Source: Bacteroidales bacterium UBA5235
Lineage (GTDB): Bacteria; Bacteroidota; Bacteroidia; Bacteroidales; VadinHA17
Direction: 5' to 3'
Length of the DNA stretch: 64,000 nucleotides
Assembly: GCA_002409145.1 (NCBI GenBank)
Contig: DHUL01000044.1
Coordinates: 33,084 to 97,083 of the forward strand
Both the position numbers and the translations under genes were made by a program. Shown here piece after piece: positions 24,996-33,988 of this stretch; the stretch's first letter is position 1, and every line of letters starts with the position of its first letter. The notes below the pieces were generated by a model that worked only from the letters and a program-made list of their open reading frames with translations, was not told where the DNA came from and made no database searches.

Positions 24996-25871
24996 TCAAA
25001 TTGCAGCAACAAGCTCTGCAACTTCCTGTATAAGCCACCTCGGGGTGGAAGTGGCGCCGCAGACACCTGCGTTGGATGCTCCACAAAACCATTCTTTGTT
25101 CAGCTCATCTGGTGAGGAGATGAAGTGGGAGCGGGAATTCACCTTCAGACACACTTCGAAGAGCATGCGGCCGTTGGAGCTGTTCCTTCCGCTGACGAAG
25201 ATGATCACATCATGCCTGGTTGCGAATTCCCTCAGCTTTGGCTCACGCCCTGACACCTGCCCGCAGATGGTGTTATGGACCTTCAGGAGGGTGGAAGAAT
25301 GGTCAGGTGAAACCTTTTCCATATTGAGTCTTATGATCTCAGCCACAACCTCATACTGCTCCTTGCTCTTGGTTGTCTGCGAGAAGAGAAAGACCGGCCT
25401 GGTGTAGTCTATCCTGTGAAGGTCACCCCTGCCAGTGACCAGTATCCCCCTGGGTCCGGCGGCACCTATCAGCCCTATGACCTCAGCATGACCTTCTTTT
25501 CCGTAGATGACTATCTGTCCATTTTCTTCACGCGACAGTTCGGCCACCTTTTGTATCTTCTTCTGCATTGAATGTACTATCGGGCATGTGGCGTCGATAA
25601 TTGTTATGTTATTCTCCCTTGCCCTGGCATATGTCGAAGGAGGCTCGCCGTGTGCCCTTATCAGCACCTTGCAGTCATGCAGGTTTTCGAACTCTTCATA
25701 TGTGATTGGTCTCAGCCCGAGGCCGGTCAGCCGTGCCACCTCGATGTCATTGTGCACTATCTCTCCAAGGCAATATATGGTCTCTCCCTCGCGGAGGGCA
25801 TCCTCAGCGATGGCAACGGCATTCTCCACTCCGAAACAGAATCCTGAACTCTGTTCTATGTCAACTTTCAT
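24996..25871 (-). CDS. ispH: 4-hydroxy-3-methylbut-2-enyl diphosphate reductase
   Basis: Last step of the MEP isoprenoid pathway, an oxygen-sensitive 4Fe-4S enzyme giving IPP and DMAPP. The three cluster cysteines are at Cys12 (SSGFCFGV), Cys96 (IIDATCPIVH) and Cys203 (VHNTICGQVSGRE). Catalytic His40 and His128 plus Glu126 (GKEGHAEV) are present. 291 residues is full length. The C-terminal part has extra Cys (WFCGASNAGVCGATSTP) where most homologues read a plainer AGAS-type sequence. The start overlaps the end of cmk by 11 bp. Confidence 0.96.
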   Translation of the reverse strand: MKVDIEQSSGFCFGVENAVAIAEDALREGETIYCLGEIVHNDIEVARLTGLGLRPITYEEFENLHDCKVLIRAHGEPPSTYARARENNITIIDATCPIVHSMQKKIQKVAELSREENGQIVIYGKEGHAEVIGLIGAAGPRGILVTGRGDLHRIDYTRPVFLFSQTTKSKEQYEVVAEIIRLNMEKVSPDHSSTLLKVHNTICGQVSGREPKLREFATRHDVIIFVSGRNSSNGRMLFEVCLKVNSRSHFISSPDELNKEWFCGASNAGVCGATSTPRWLIQEVAELVAAI

Positions 25872-26574
25872 TTATCCTTTTTTTGTAAAGCTCCCTGAAC
25901 CAGACCATCTGTTCTTCGGGAGTCATGTCACTGTTGTCAAGCACAATCGCATCATCAGCCTGCCGGAGAGGGCTCACTTCTCGCGATGAGTCTATCCTGT
26001 CACGTTCGCTTATGTTTTTCATCACGGCATCAAAGTCGGCCGGCAGTCCTTTGCTCACCAGCTCGAGGAAGCGTCTCCGGGCCCTCACCTCAGGCCTGGC
26101 TGTCATGAAGATCTTTAGCCGTGCGTCAGGGAATACAACCGTACCTATATCCCGGCCGTCCATCACCACACCCCCTCCGGCGCCCAGTGACCGCTGCAAC
26201 TCCACCAGCCTGGTCCTGACACCGGCAATAGTGCTGACAGGACTGACGTTATCCGAAACGTCACGGTCACGTATCTCCCTCTCCACCTTCTCGCCATTTA
26301 GGTAAGTGGCTGAGAATCCTGTCTCACGGTCAGGCATAAAGGTTATAATAATTTCCGGAAGCGCATTCATTATCCCGGGCTCGTCAGCAATGCCGTTACC
26401 AACCAGTCCGCGCCTCAGCGCGAAGAGAGTGACAGCCCTGTACATGGCTCCCGAATCAATATAGATATAGTCCAGCTCCTCAGCAATCGCTTTCGCGAAG
26501 GTGCTTTTACCACACGACGAGTATCCGTCAACTGTTATGATTATTTTTTCTTTATTCTTTGCCATTGTTTCCAT
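25861..26574 (-). CDS. cmk: Cytidylate kinase
   Basis: Phosphorylates CMP and dCMP with ATP. P-loop VDGYSSCGKSTFAKAIAEEL, the substrate-binding DSGAMYRAVTL, VVMDGRDIGTVVFPDA and RRFLEL/RDRIDSSREVSPLR lid residues are all visible in 237 residues (234 from the alternative ATG at 26565). Lies 23 bp after porQ and overlaps ispH, a gene order I recall from other Bacteroidetes. Confidence 0.95.
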   Translation of the reverse strand: METMAKNKEKIIITVDGYSSCGKSTFAKAIAEELDYIYIDSGAMYRAVTLFALRRGLVGNGIADEPGIMNALPEIIITFMPDRETGFSATYLNGEKVEREIRDRDVSDNVSPVSTIAGVRTRLVELQRSLGAGGGVVMDGRDIGTVVFPDARLKIFMTARPEVRARRRFLELVSKGLPADFDAVMKNISERDRIDSSREVSPLRQADDAIVLDNSDMTPEEQMVWFRELYKKRINES

Positions 26575-26597
26575 CAGATTAAAACGAAAGGGTGCAG

Positions 26598-27701
26598 CTA
26601 AGGTTCAGCCCGTTCTGTTTTTTTGAATATAAATTCAGGTCTCAGTGTAACGGTTATGTGGTTTGATCCGCCGGCAGGGTGGAAAGCGCCATGGGCAAAG
26701 GCCAGTTCGAAGGCTCTTGTACGGATTCCAAACCCTGCCGTAAAGCCTGCCATGCCTGTACGCTGCCCGGTCCGCATCTCAGCCCTGCGCTGGTAGTCAA
26801 GGCCGGCACCGATCCAGAATGCATCTGACGGAAGGACTTCGACGCCCAGCACAATGTGCCTGAGAATGTCTTCACCAACCCCCCCCGGGCCGGCATCATC
26901 TTCAGGATTATAATCGAAGGTCAGATCAGGTTTCTCGAGATGCCTGATTGTCAGGGAGAAGCTGAATGGAGCGTGGGCGAGCCTCTTGGCGGCTCCGGCA
27001 ATGATCTCAAACGGAAGCGGTTCTCCTCCGCTGCCGGTATAACCCACGAGCTGTAGTCCCGAGTTGCGGATGACCAGTCCTGCATCAAGCAACAACCTCT
27101 CATTGTGGTATGAAGCACCGATATCGGCACAGAGTCCTGCAGAGAAGTACCGCTCGAGGTGTGAGATGACAGGCTTGAGATTCATCCCTATGGAGAAGGA
27201 AGAGTCAATCTGCCATGACCAAATTATATTAAATGCGTATTCGGCAGCGGTAAAACTGCCTGTAATATTGCCAGCTTCGTCGGCCTCAGTGAAGGTGCCA
27301 TAGCTTATAAAGCTTATTCCCCCGGCAAAGTTACCTGAAGTGGCGGTGGTACGTGCCCAGGAGGCATAGCCATACCTGATTCCTGCAAACCAGGACGAAA
27401 AGCTGAGTGAGATATCATTGTCAGTTGAGACATTGAGCAACGCAGGATTGAAGTACGGCAGGGTTAGATCGCTTCGCCGTGAGGCGACATTAATTCCACC
27501 GGTGGCATTTGCAAAGGCTGAATGGCTGAGGTTAAGGAACTCATAGGTGTTGTCACCGCCGGTCTGGCCTTTAAGTGCCGTACCACTTACACCCATGAGA
27601 AACAAAAGAGTGACGACCCACTGTCGCTGAACAGCAATGCCGGGAAGCAGATTGGGAGCCCTGTGCCTCATCCTCAGAATCATTGAAGACAAAGATAACA
27701 T
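26598..27701 (-). CDS. porQ: PorQ-like type IX secretion system outer-membrane protein
   Basis: Predicted outer-membrane barrel of the PorV/PorQ (FadL-like) family, a component of the T9SS attachment complex in Bacteroidetes. After a long N-terminal stretch and signal (WVVTLLFLMGVSGTALKGQ) comes the typical NTYEFLNLSHSAFANATGG, then YFNPALLN, and a run of amphipathic strands ending in TLRPEFIFKK. 367 residues from ATG 27701; shorter starts at 27683 or 27671 would give a more normal signal peptide. Placement directly before cmk supports PorQ over PorV. Confidence 0.8.
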   Translation of the reverse strand: MLSLSSMILRMRHRAPNLLPGIAVQRQWVVTLLFLMGVSGTALKGQTGGDNTYEFLNLSHSAFANATGGINVASRRSDLTLPYFNPALLNVSTDNDISLSFSSWFAGIRYGYASWARTTATSGNFAGGISFISYGTFTEADEAGNITGSFTAAEYAFNIIWSWQIDSSFSIGMNLKPVISHLERYFSAGLCADIGASYHNERLLLDAGLVIRNSGLQLVGYTGSGGEPLPFEIIAGAAKRLAHAPFSFSLTIRHLEKPDLTFDYNPEDDAGPGGVGEDILRHIVLGVEVLPSDAFWIGAGLDYQRRAEMRTGQRTGMAGFTAGFGIRTRAFELAFAHGAFHPAGGSNHITVTLRPEFIFKKTERAEP

Positions 27702-27743
27702 TCCCGGCAGAATGGGACGATCAAAGCTGTTATTTGAGGGTTA

Positions 27744-28658
27744 TCAGGCACTTCTCCCTGCGAAGTCAGTATCGACCGCTGCCTTCCTGTTCTTTCTGGC
27801 CTGTGAGAGAAAGAGGCCGGCAATCACTACCGCCATTCCCAACCCGTTACGAGCCGTCAGCCTGTCACCCACTATGAAGAATGCGAAGATTGCCGTAAAC
27901 ACCGGAATCAGATTGCTGAATATGTTGGCGCGGGCAATTCCCACATATCTGACTGAATAGGCAAAGAGTACAAACGCACCGCATGAAGCGAAGATGGCCA
28001 GAAGAATTATTGAGCCAAAGCTCTTCGCAATAATGCCTGTGGCAAGAAGATCCTTCAGATCGAAAACCAGGAAGAGCGGAAGGAATAGTATTGCACCTAT
28101 TATATTCTGAATGTTGACAATGGTGACCGGATCATATTCATAAGCCAGGCGGTGAAGAACCATATTGTACCCGACGGCTGACACCACCGCAAGGAACATC
28201 AGCACCAGTCCCCTGGGATTCATTGTGATGTTACCCGTGCTGTTGGTGATGAAGATAAGAACTCCGATGAATGATAGAATCACACCTATGTAATTAATCA
28301 GTTTCAGCCGTTCACGATAGATGACCCATGCGAAAATGACCGCAAAGACCGGAATGGTTGAGATTATTACAGAGCCCACTGTCGATGAGACATAGGTCAG
28401 GCCGAAGCTTTCACCAAGGAAGTAGAGGAATGGCTCAAACAGCGCCAGGAGAAAGAAATACTTCCGGTCTCCCTTTTTTATGGCGGTAAAACGTTTGGTG
28501 ACCCACAGGAAGCCTGTGAGAAAGAGTATTGCAATGCACAGCCTTATGAAGACAATGGTTATGGGATTATAGTCAACGTTGGCCACCTTGAACCAGACAA
28601 ATGAGAACGACCAGAAAATCATTGAAAGAACAAGGGCAGCATAGGGTCTTCCTTTCAT
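27744..28658 (-). CDS. EamA/DMT-family transporter
   Basis: 304-residue membrane protein with about ten helices in two EamA repeats (first ending near ILIFITNSTG, second from LVLMFLAVVSAVGYN). The family exports amino acids or other metabolites, or permeates drug-like compounds; the substrate cannot be told. The C-terminal tail (SQARKNRKAAVDTDF) is basic and cytosolic, as expected. It is the first gene of the probable minus-strand unit that continues with porQ, 42 bp downstream. Confidence 0.88.
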   Translation of the reverse strand: MKGRPYAALVLSMIFWSFSFVWFKVANVDYNPITIVFIRLCIAILFLTGFLWVTKRFTAIKKGDRKYFFLLALFEPFLYFLGESFGLTYVSSTVGSVIISTIPVFAVIFAWVIYRERLKLINYIGVILSFIGVLIFITNSTGNITMNPRGLVLMFLAVVSAVGYNMVLHRLAYEYDPVTIVNIQNIIGAILFLPLFLVFDLKDLLATGIIAKSFGSIILLAIFASCGAFVLFAYSVRYVGIARANIFSNLIPVFTAIFAFFIVGDRLTARNGLGMAVVIAGLFLSQARKNRKAAVDTDFAGRSA

Positions 28659-28862
28659 CGGAGAGTAAATAAAATTGGTGATTTTGTCGGCGGCGAAATT
28701 AACTGATTTTTTTATACCCGTGGCAGTGAAGGGAGTAAAGAAGTTTTAAGTTTCGAACGTATTCAATAATGGTTCGGCGAGAATATCATAATAATATAAT
28801 ATACAGTGTAATGCGTACTATTCATCTTTCGACCGGTGTTCATGAAAATCATTTTCAGCCGA

Positions 28863-28891
28863 TTTGCGGTATTGTTTTATTGTTATATTTG
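28863..28891 (+). promoter_or_regulatory. Promoter TTTG-N17-TATATTTG for the etf operon
   Basis: TTTG at 28863-28866 and an exact -7 box TATATTTG at 28884-28891. Transcription would start near 28898, downstream of the in-frame GTG at 28836, which supports ATG 28914 as the etfB start. Confidence 0.6.
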
Positions 28892-28913
28892 CCACTTCAA
28901 AAGCGAGAATGAG

Positions 28914-29777
28914 ATGAACGGAATCAAGATCGTTGTACTTGCCAAGCAGGTTCCGGATACGCGTAATGTTGGTCCCGATGCCATGAAAGCAGACGGGACG
29001 GTCAACAGGAGTGTTCTGCCTGCCATTTTCAATCCGGAGGACCTGAATGCGCTGGAGCAGGCCCTGAGGATAAAGGAGTGTTATGAAGGGGTGACAGTGA
29101 CCCTGCTCACGATGGGTCCGGTCAGGGCTGCGGAGATTATCCGTGAAGGACTGTACCGCGGAGCAGATGACGGGGTACTGCTTACTGACAGGGCTTTTGC
29201 AGGTTCTGACACCCTGGCCACATCATATGCTCTTGCACTGGCAGTGCGCAGGCTGGCGCCCGACCTGGTATTAGGAGGGAGGCAGGCCATTGACGGTGAC
29301 ACCGCACAGGTTGGGCCGCAGGTCGCAGAAAAGCTGGGATGGCCGCAGGTGACCTATGCCGAAGCGATGCAATTTGAAGGCGAAAAACTAATCATTCGCC
29401 GAAGGCTTGAGAGGGGAGTGGAGACAATAGCAGCCCGGCTGCCACTGGTGGTTACAGTGAACGGAACAGCCCCGGCATGCCGTTACCGTAACGCCAGGCT
29501 GGTAATGAAGTACAAGTATGCGCGTACTGACACTGAACTGCAGGCTGAAAGCTCTGACTACATAGCAGCAAGCCGGCCATTCATCAGGATAACCGAGTGG
29601 GGCGTTGACGCCATCGGAGCCGATCCGGAACATCTCGGGCTCTCAGGGTCACCCACAAAGGTGAAGGAGATAGAAAACGTCATCCTCCAGGCAAAGGAAT
29701 CGAAGCACCTTACCTCATCAAATGCAGACATTGAGTCATTAGTCAGGGAGTTGCTTGAGAATCATACAATTGGTTAA
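28914..29777 (+). CDS. etfB: Electron transfer flavoprotein beta subunit
   Basis: EtfB binds AMP or FAD and, with EtfA, passes electrons from acyl-CoA dehydrogenases to the quinone pool. 287 residues starting MNGIKIVVLAKQVPDT, with FNPEDLNALEQALRIKE, LVLGGRQAIDGDTAQVGPQV and LPLVVTVNGTAPACRY, all classic EtfB marks. The promoter lies within the longer frame from GTG 28836, so that start is excluded. Followed by etfA (23 bp) and an acyl-CoA dehydrogenase (34 bp). Confidence 0.95.
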   Translation: MNGIKIVVLAKQVPDTRNVGPDAMKADGTVNRSVLPAIFNPEDLNALEQALRIKECYEGVTVTLLTMGPVRAAEIIREGLYRGADDGVLLTDRAFAGSDTLATSYALALAVRRLAPDLVLGGRQAIDGDTAQVGPQVAEKLGWPQVTYAEAMQFEGEKLIIRRRLERGVETIAARLPLVVTVNGTAPACRYRNARLVMKYKYARTDTELQAESSDYIAASRPFIRITEWGVDAIGADPEHLGLSGSPTKVKEIENVILQAKESKHLTSSNADIESLVRELLENHTIG

Positions 29778-29800
29778 AAAACGGATAAAACATAGTTACA

Positions 29801-30820
29801 GTGAACAATCTATTCGTCTTTTGCGAGCTCGATGAAGGCAGGCCTGCCGAAGTCAGCCTCGAGCTGCTCACCAGAGGCAGGTCACTGGCCAATACCCTTG
29901 GCTGCCGCCTCGAGGCAGTGGTCCTCGGCAGCGGGCTCGAAGGCATCGAAAACGAGCTCTTCCCGTACGGCGCAGATGTGGTGCATGTGGCTGATGATCC
30001 GGTGCTGGAACACTACCGCACCATGCCCTACACCTCAGTGATTACCGGTCTTTTCAGGCAGGAACAGCCCCAGGTGGCATTGATGGGAGCCACATCCACC
30101 GGCCGTGACCTCGGACCAAGAGTCTCATCGGCAATGCACAGCGGACTGACAGCCGACTGCACCAGCCTCGAGATCGGAGATCACTATGTAAAGAAAACAG
30201 ATACCACCTATAAAAACCTGCTCTACCAGATCAGGCCCGCTTTCGGCGGCAACATAATTGCCACCATAATCAACCCTGACCACAGGCCGCAGATGGCCAC
30301 CGTCCGCGAAGGGGTGATGAAGCGCGAGATCGTAAACAGGAACCACAGGGGAGAACTTAAGAAAATAGATGTAGCAGCCTTCATCAGACCCGAAGATCTT
30401 GTCGTCGAAATCATCGAGCGGCATATGGAGGCGAGGAAGGTGGATATCAAGTCAGCCCAGATCATTGTTTCAGGCGGATACGGAATGGGATCGAAGGAAA
30501 ATTTTGCCCTCCTCTACGAACTTGCCTCTGTGCTTGGCGGTGAGGTGGCGGCTTCAAGAGCTGCAGTTGATGCCGGCTATGCCGGGCATGAACGACAGGT
30601 GGGGCAGACCGGGGTGACCGTGAGGCCAAAGCTTTATATAGCATGCGGTATTTCAGGGCAGATACAGCATACCGCCGGGATGAACCAGAGCGGGAAAATC
30701 ATTGCCATTAACAATGACCCGATGGCGCCAATCAACAGTATTGCCGACTATGTCATCAACGGAGATGTGGCTGACGTCATTCCGAAGCTAATCAAATACT
30801 ACAAGGCAAACGCCAGGTAA
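29801..30820 (+). CDS. etfA: Electron transfer flavoprotein alpha subunit
   Basis: EtfA holds FAD in its C-terminal domain: SGGYGMGSKENFALLYELAS, GYAGHERQVGQTGVTVRPKL, YIACGISGQIQHTAGM and IIAINNDPMAPINSIADY. 339 residues; the N-terminal domain resembles EtfB. Start is GTG at 29801; no ATG gives a complete protein. Co-transcribed with etfB and the acyl-CoA dehydrogenase, so it probably serves that enzyme. Confidence 0.95.
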   Translation: MNNLFVFCELDEGRPAEVSLELLTRGRSLANTLGCRLEAVVLGSGLEGIENELFPYGADVVHVADDPVLEHYRTMPYTSVITGLFRQEQPQVALMGATSTGRDLGPRVSSAMHSGLTADCTSLEIGDHYVKKTDTTYKNLLYQIRPAFGGNIIATIINPDHRPQMATVREGVMKREIVNRNHRGELKKIDVAAFIRPEDLVVEIIERHMEARKVDIKSAQIIVSGGYGMGSKENFALLYELASVLGGEVAASRAAVDAGYAGHERQVGQTGVTVRPKLYIACGISGQIQHTAGMNQSGKIIAINNDPMAPINSIADYVINGDVADVIPKLIKYYKANAR

Positions 30821-30854
30821 ACCAACAGCAGTCTGAACCTAAAAAGAAACACCA

Positions 30855-32561
30855 ATGGCAAATTTCTATACTGACAATAAGGACCTCAGGTTCCACCTGA
30901 CACATCCTGTAATGGAAAAGATCGTCAGGCTGAAGGAGATGGATTACAGGGACAGGGAGCAATTTGACTATGCCCCGCATGACTTCGAGGATGCCATGGA
31001 CAACTTTGACAGGGTGCTGGAGATCATTGGAGCCATTTGCGCCGAAGTCATTGGACCGAATGCCGAGGATGTTGACCATGAGGGACCGACGGTCTCTGAC
31101 GGTCATGTCACCTATGCCCGTGGCACACGTGAGAACCACGAGGCACTGACCAGGGCAGGGGTGATAGGGATGAATTTCCCGCGAAAGTATGATGGACTGA
31201 ACTTCCCGATGGTGCCATACGTCATGGCTGCCGAACTGGTTTCAAGAGCTGATGCCGGGTTTGCAAACATCTGGGGTTTGCAGGACTGCGGTGAGACTAT
31301 TCTCGAGTTTGCCACTGATGAGATAAGGCAGCAATTCCTTCCGAGATTCAACAAGGGTGCAACAGCAGCCATGGATCTTACAGAACCTGATGCCGGTTCT
31401 GACTTACAGGCAGTACAGCTCAAGGCTCACTTTGACGAATCAAGGGGCACCTGGATGCTTAACGGGGTGAAGCGTTTCATCACCAATGGCGATGCCGAGA
31501 TAGCTCTCGTCCTTGCCCGCTCTGAAGAAGGGACGACTGATGGCAGGGGGCTGTCACTCTTCGTTTATGACAGGAATGACGGTGGCGTCATCGTCAGACG
31601 GATAGAGAACAAGATGGGCATAAAAGGTTCGCCCACCTGCGAACTTGTCTTCCGCAATGCCCCTGTAAAACTGGTAGGTGAGCGGAGAATGGGCCTTATC
31701 AAGTATGTAATGTCACTGATGAACGGAGCACGTCTCGGGGTAGGTGCGCAGTCAGTGGGGATTGCGCAGGCTGCTTACGAAGAAGCCAGAAAATATGCAT
31801 CAGAGAGGAAACAGTTTGGAAAGACAATAGACCAGTTCCCGGCTGTCTTTGAGATGCTCACCCTGATGAGGATACGGATTGAGGCAATGCGTACCCTTCT
31901 TTATGAAACGGCCCGCTTTGTTGACACCTACAAGGCATGGTCATTTATTGCAGCAGAGCGGCCTCTGACAAAAGAGGAACGTGAGGACCTGAAAAACAAT
32001 ACCAGGCTGGCAGACATCTATACTCCGATGGTAAAGCTGATAAGCAGTGAGTGGTGCAACCGGATAGCATATGACGCGGTCCAGATCCACGGCGGTGCAG
32101 GCTTCATAAAGGATTTCCCTGTTGAGAGGCTTTACCGTGACGCCCGCATTACCTCAATATATGAAGGCACGTCTCAGCTTCAGGTTGTAGCTGCTGTCAG
32201 AGGCGTAACAACAGGAGGATACCTGGCGCAGATCCGTGAATATGAGAAGAATGAAATCAGGCCGGAACTCGATCACCTGAGGAAGGAGCTTATCACCCTG
32301 ACCGGTGATTTTGAGAAGAGGGTGGCTCAGGTAACATCTGCAGGCAACAATGAGCTGACAGACTTCCACGCACGCCGCCTGGTGGAGATGGCTGCCAATA
32401 TTATCATGGGTTACCTCCTCCTGCATGATGCCCAGCGTGATGCTGTCTATACCGCCTCGGCAGAGCTTTTCATTTCCCATGCTGTATCGGAAAACCTTGT
32501 GAGGTCAGAGTATATTGGCGCTTTCGAAGAAAAAACACTAGGCCTCTATAAGGTGAGCTGA
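30855..32561 (+). CDS. Acyl-CoA dehydrogenase, long Bacteroidetes form
   Basis: FAD enzyme introducing a 2,3-double bond into acyl-CoA. The three ACAD domains are visible: N-terminal helical (about 75-160), beta domain with MDLTEPDAGSDLQAV and KRFITNGDAE, and the C-terminal helical domain with RKQFGKTIDQFPAV, VQIHGGAGFIKDFPVERLYR and IYEGTSQLQ, whose Glu is the usual catalytic base. At 568 residues it is about 180 longer than short-chain enzymes, owing to N- and C-terminal extensions. Together with etfBA this suggests fatty- or amino-acid oxidation, or reductive synthesis of short acyl-CoA; substrate length is unknown. Confidence 0.93.
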   Translation: MANFYTDNKDLRFHLTHPVMEKIVRLKEMDYRDREQFDYAPHDFEDAMDNFDRVLEIIGAICAEVIGPNAEDVDHEGPTVSDGHVTYARGTRENHEALTRAGVIGMNFPRKYDGLNFPMVPYVMAAELVSRADAGFANIWGLQDCGETILEFATDEIRQQFLPRFNKGATAAMDLTEPDAGSDLQAVQLKAHFDESRGTWMLNGVKRFITNGDAEIALVLARSEEGTTDGRGLSLFVYDRNDGGVIVRRIENKMGIKGSPTCELVFRNAPVKLVGERRMGLIKYVMSLMNGARLGVGAQSVGIAQAAYEEARKYASERKQFGKTIDQFPAVFEMLTLMRIRIEAMRTLLYETARFVDTYKAWSFIAAERPLTKEEREDLKNNTRLADIYTPMVKLISSEWCNRIAYDAVQIHGGAGFIKDFPVERLYRDARITSIYEGTSQLQVVAAVRGVTTGGYLAQIREYEKNEIRPELDHLRKELITLTGDFEKRVAQVTSAGNNELTDFHARRLVEMAANIIMGYLLLHDAQRDAVYTASAELFISHAVSENLVRSEYIGAFEEKTLGLYKVS

Positions 32562-32718
32562 TTTGAGCTCTTCCTGCTCTCCCGGTACTCCATTAATGAT
32601 GCAGGAAAGCATTTAACAGTCTGCCGGATGACAAATATCAATTTCCGGGTTGACAAGAAACACCTGTATATCAGTCCAAATATGCTCTGACCCGGGAAGG
32701 GGTGTATTCATATTACGG

Positions 32719-32726
32719 TATCTTTG
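32719..32726 (+). promoter_or_regulatory. Candidate -7 box TATCTTTG for the cytochrome operon
   Basis: Exact TAnnTTTG match 24 bp before the lipoprotein cytochrome start (32750). It lies inside the longer frame from GTG 32702, which argues against that start. No clear -33 element, so an activator could be needed. Confidence 0.5.
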
Positions 32727-32749
32727 TGAAATATATAACAGAAAGCAAG

Positions 32750-33115
32750 ATGATGCGAAAAGCATGGCTTACAAGATTGCTGCCTGCTGCACTGATTGTG
32801 GCGGGCGGGCTTTCAATATCGTCGTGTGAACAGTATTCCTGGGCTAAGCAGGAAGTACCCCAGGACCTGACGGTGAGCTTCTCGGAAACAGTCCAGCCAT
32901 TCTGCCAGGGCTGTCACTCGGCGTGGACCGTTGACCGTACTTACGACAAACTCTCGGCAAATGTTGACACGGTAACACCCGGATCAAGCAGGGTGCTGTC
33001 AATACATTCTTCAATAACGGCGTTCGGGTCGCAGATGCTGCAGATTGACACGCTCCTGATCCCGGCAACAGATGTCATAAAACTGTGGGCCTCACAGGGA
33101 GCAGAAAAAAATTAG
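32750..33115 (+). CDS. Small monoheme c-type cytochrome lipoprotein
   Basis: 121 residues from ATG 32750. Lipoprotein signal with Cys26 (LSISSC). One heme site CQGCH at Cys52-His56, in the context SFSETVQPFCQGCHSAW seen in small heme-binding domains of Bacteroidetes and Planctomycetes. The rest is short, with no clear distal Met beyond MLQID. It would sit on the periplasmic face of the inner or outer membrane and is the first gene of the five-gene cytochrome unit, 28 bp before the barrel gene. Confidence 0.78.
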   Translation: MMRKAWLTRLLPAALIVAGGLSISSCEQYSWAKQEVPQDLTVSFSETVQPFCQGCHSAWTVDRTYDKLSANVDTVTPGSSRVLSIHSSITAFGSQMLQIDTLLIPATDVIKLWASQGAEKN

Positions 33116-33143
33116 AATCCAGGAAACCTTAATAAAGTTAACC

Positions 33144-33980
33144 ATGAAGAAAATTGCCATATCCGTCATTCTGGTCCTGATAACATTTCCAGCATTCTGC
33201 CAGGATAACGATGATTACCCTGTCAGGGTTTTTGAGACCAGTATATTAATTGACAATCAGACAGTAGCAACACCTTTCAAGGGTTTGCTCGAGTTTGAGA
33301 TTCATCACCGTTTCGGAACGCTGAACAATGGTATTGATGACCTCTTCGGGATATGGGCCCCTGCCAACATTCGCCTGGGGCTCAATTACGGAATTACTGA
33401 CAGGCTGATGATCGGTATCGGTACAGCCAAGAACTACAAGGCCCAGGATCTGGCCGTGAAGTTTGCCATACTACAGCAGACGTCGTCTGGATCGGTTCCC
33501 GTCTCACTCAGCTACTACGGAAATATAGGGATTAACCTGTTAAATCAGAATACATTCGGCCCGGCCCATGACTGGCGTGAGATACACCGTCTCTCATATT
33601 TCAACCAGATTCTGGTGGCACGCCAGTTCGGAACGAAGCTTTCACTTCAGCTTGCTCCCACATTTATCTGGCTCAATGCCGTTGAGGTGGACTACAGGAA
33701 TGCTCATTACGGCATCTCAGCCGGTGCAAGGTACAATGTGACCGGCTCACACAGCATTATAGCCGAATATGATCAGCTCTTCAGCAGCCAGAAAGACGAA
33801 TCGCTGAATGCCAAACCGCAGCTGGCACTGGGATGGGAGATAGGAACTGCTACGCATGCATTTCAGATTTTCTTTGCAAATTACAAGGATATCCTCGGAC
33901 AGTATAACTTTGTATACAACCAGAACAGTATCAGTGAAGGAGAGTTCCTGATAGGACTGAATGTTACAGTGCGGTTCTGA
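33144..33980 (+). CDS. Outer-membrane beta-barrel protein (DUF5777-like)
   Basis: 278 residues with a cleavable signal (to about residue 19, FPAFCQ) and then alternating amphipathic strands ending in an aromatic C terminus (LNVTVRF), as in outer-membrane barrels. GLLEFEIHHRFGTLNNGIDD and NIRLGLNYGITDRLMIGIG match my memory of DUF5777, a Bacteroidetes barrel family seen near cytochrome genes. No CxxCH. Between two cytochrome genes (gaps 28 and 8 bp), it could be a porin-like sheath for electron transfer or a small-molecule channel; this is inference. Confidence 0.65.
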   Translation: MKKIAISVILVLITFPAFCQDNDDYPVRVFETSILIDNQTVATPFKGLLEFEIHHRFGTLNNGIDDLFGIWAPANIRLGLNYGITDRLMIGIGTAKNYKAQDLAVKFAILQQTSSGSVPVSLSYYGNIGINLLNQNTFGPAHDWREIHRLSYFNQILVARQFGTKLSLQLAPTFIWLNAVEVDYRNAHYGISAGARYNVTGSHSIIAEYDQLFSSQKDESLNAKPQLALGWEIGTATHAFQIFFANYKDILGQYNFVYNQNSISEGEFLIGLNVTVRF

Positions 33981-33988
33981 CAGATAAA

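Noticed and set aside
28836..28913. Upstream GTG start for etfB
   Set aside because: The -7 box at 28884-28891 lies inside this extension, and EtfB proteins begin at the MNGIKIVVLAKQ region.
32642..32697. Possible hairpin and sigma70-like TTGACA upstream of the cytochrome unit
   Set aside because: The stem needs a bulge and lacks a T-run, and TTGACA is not the -33 element of Bacteroidetes promoters.
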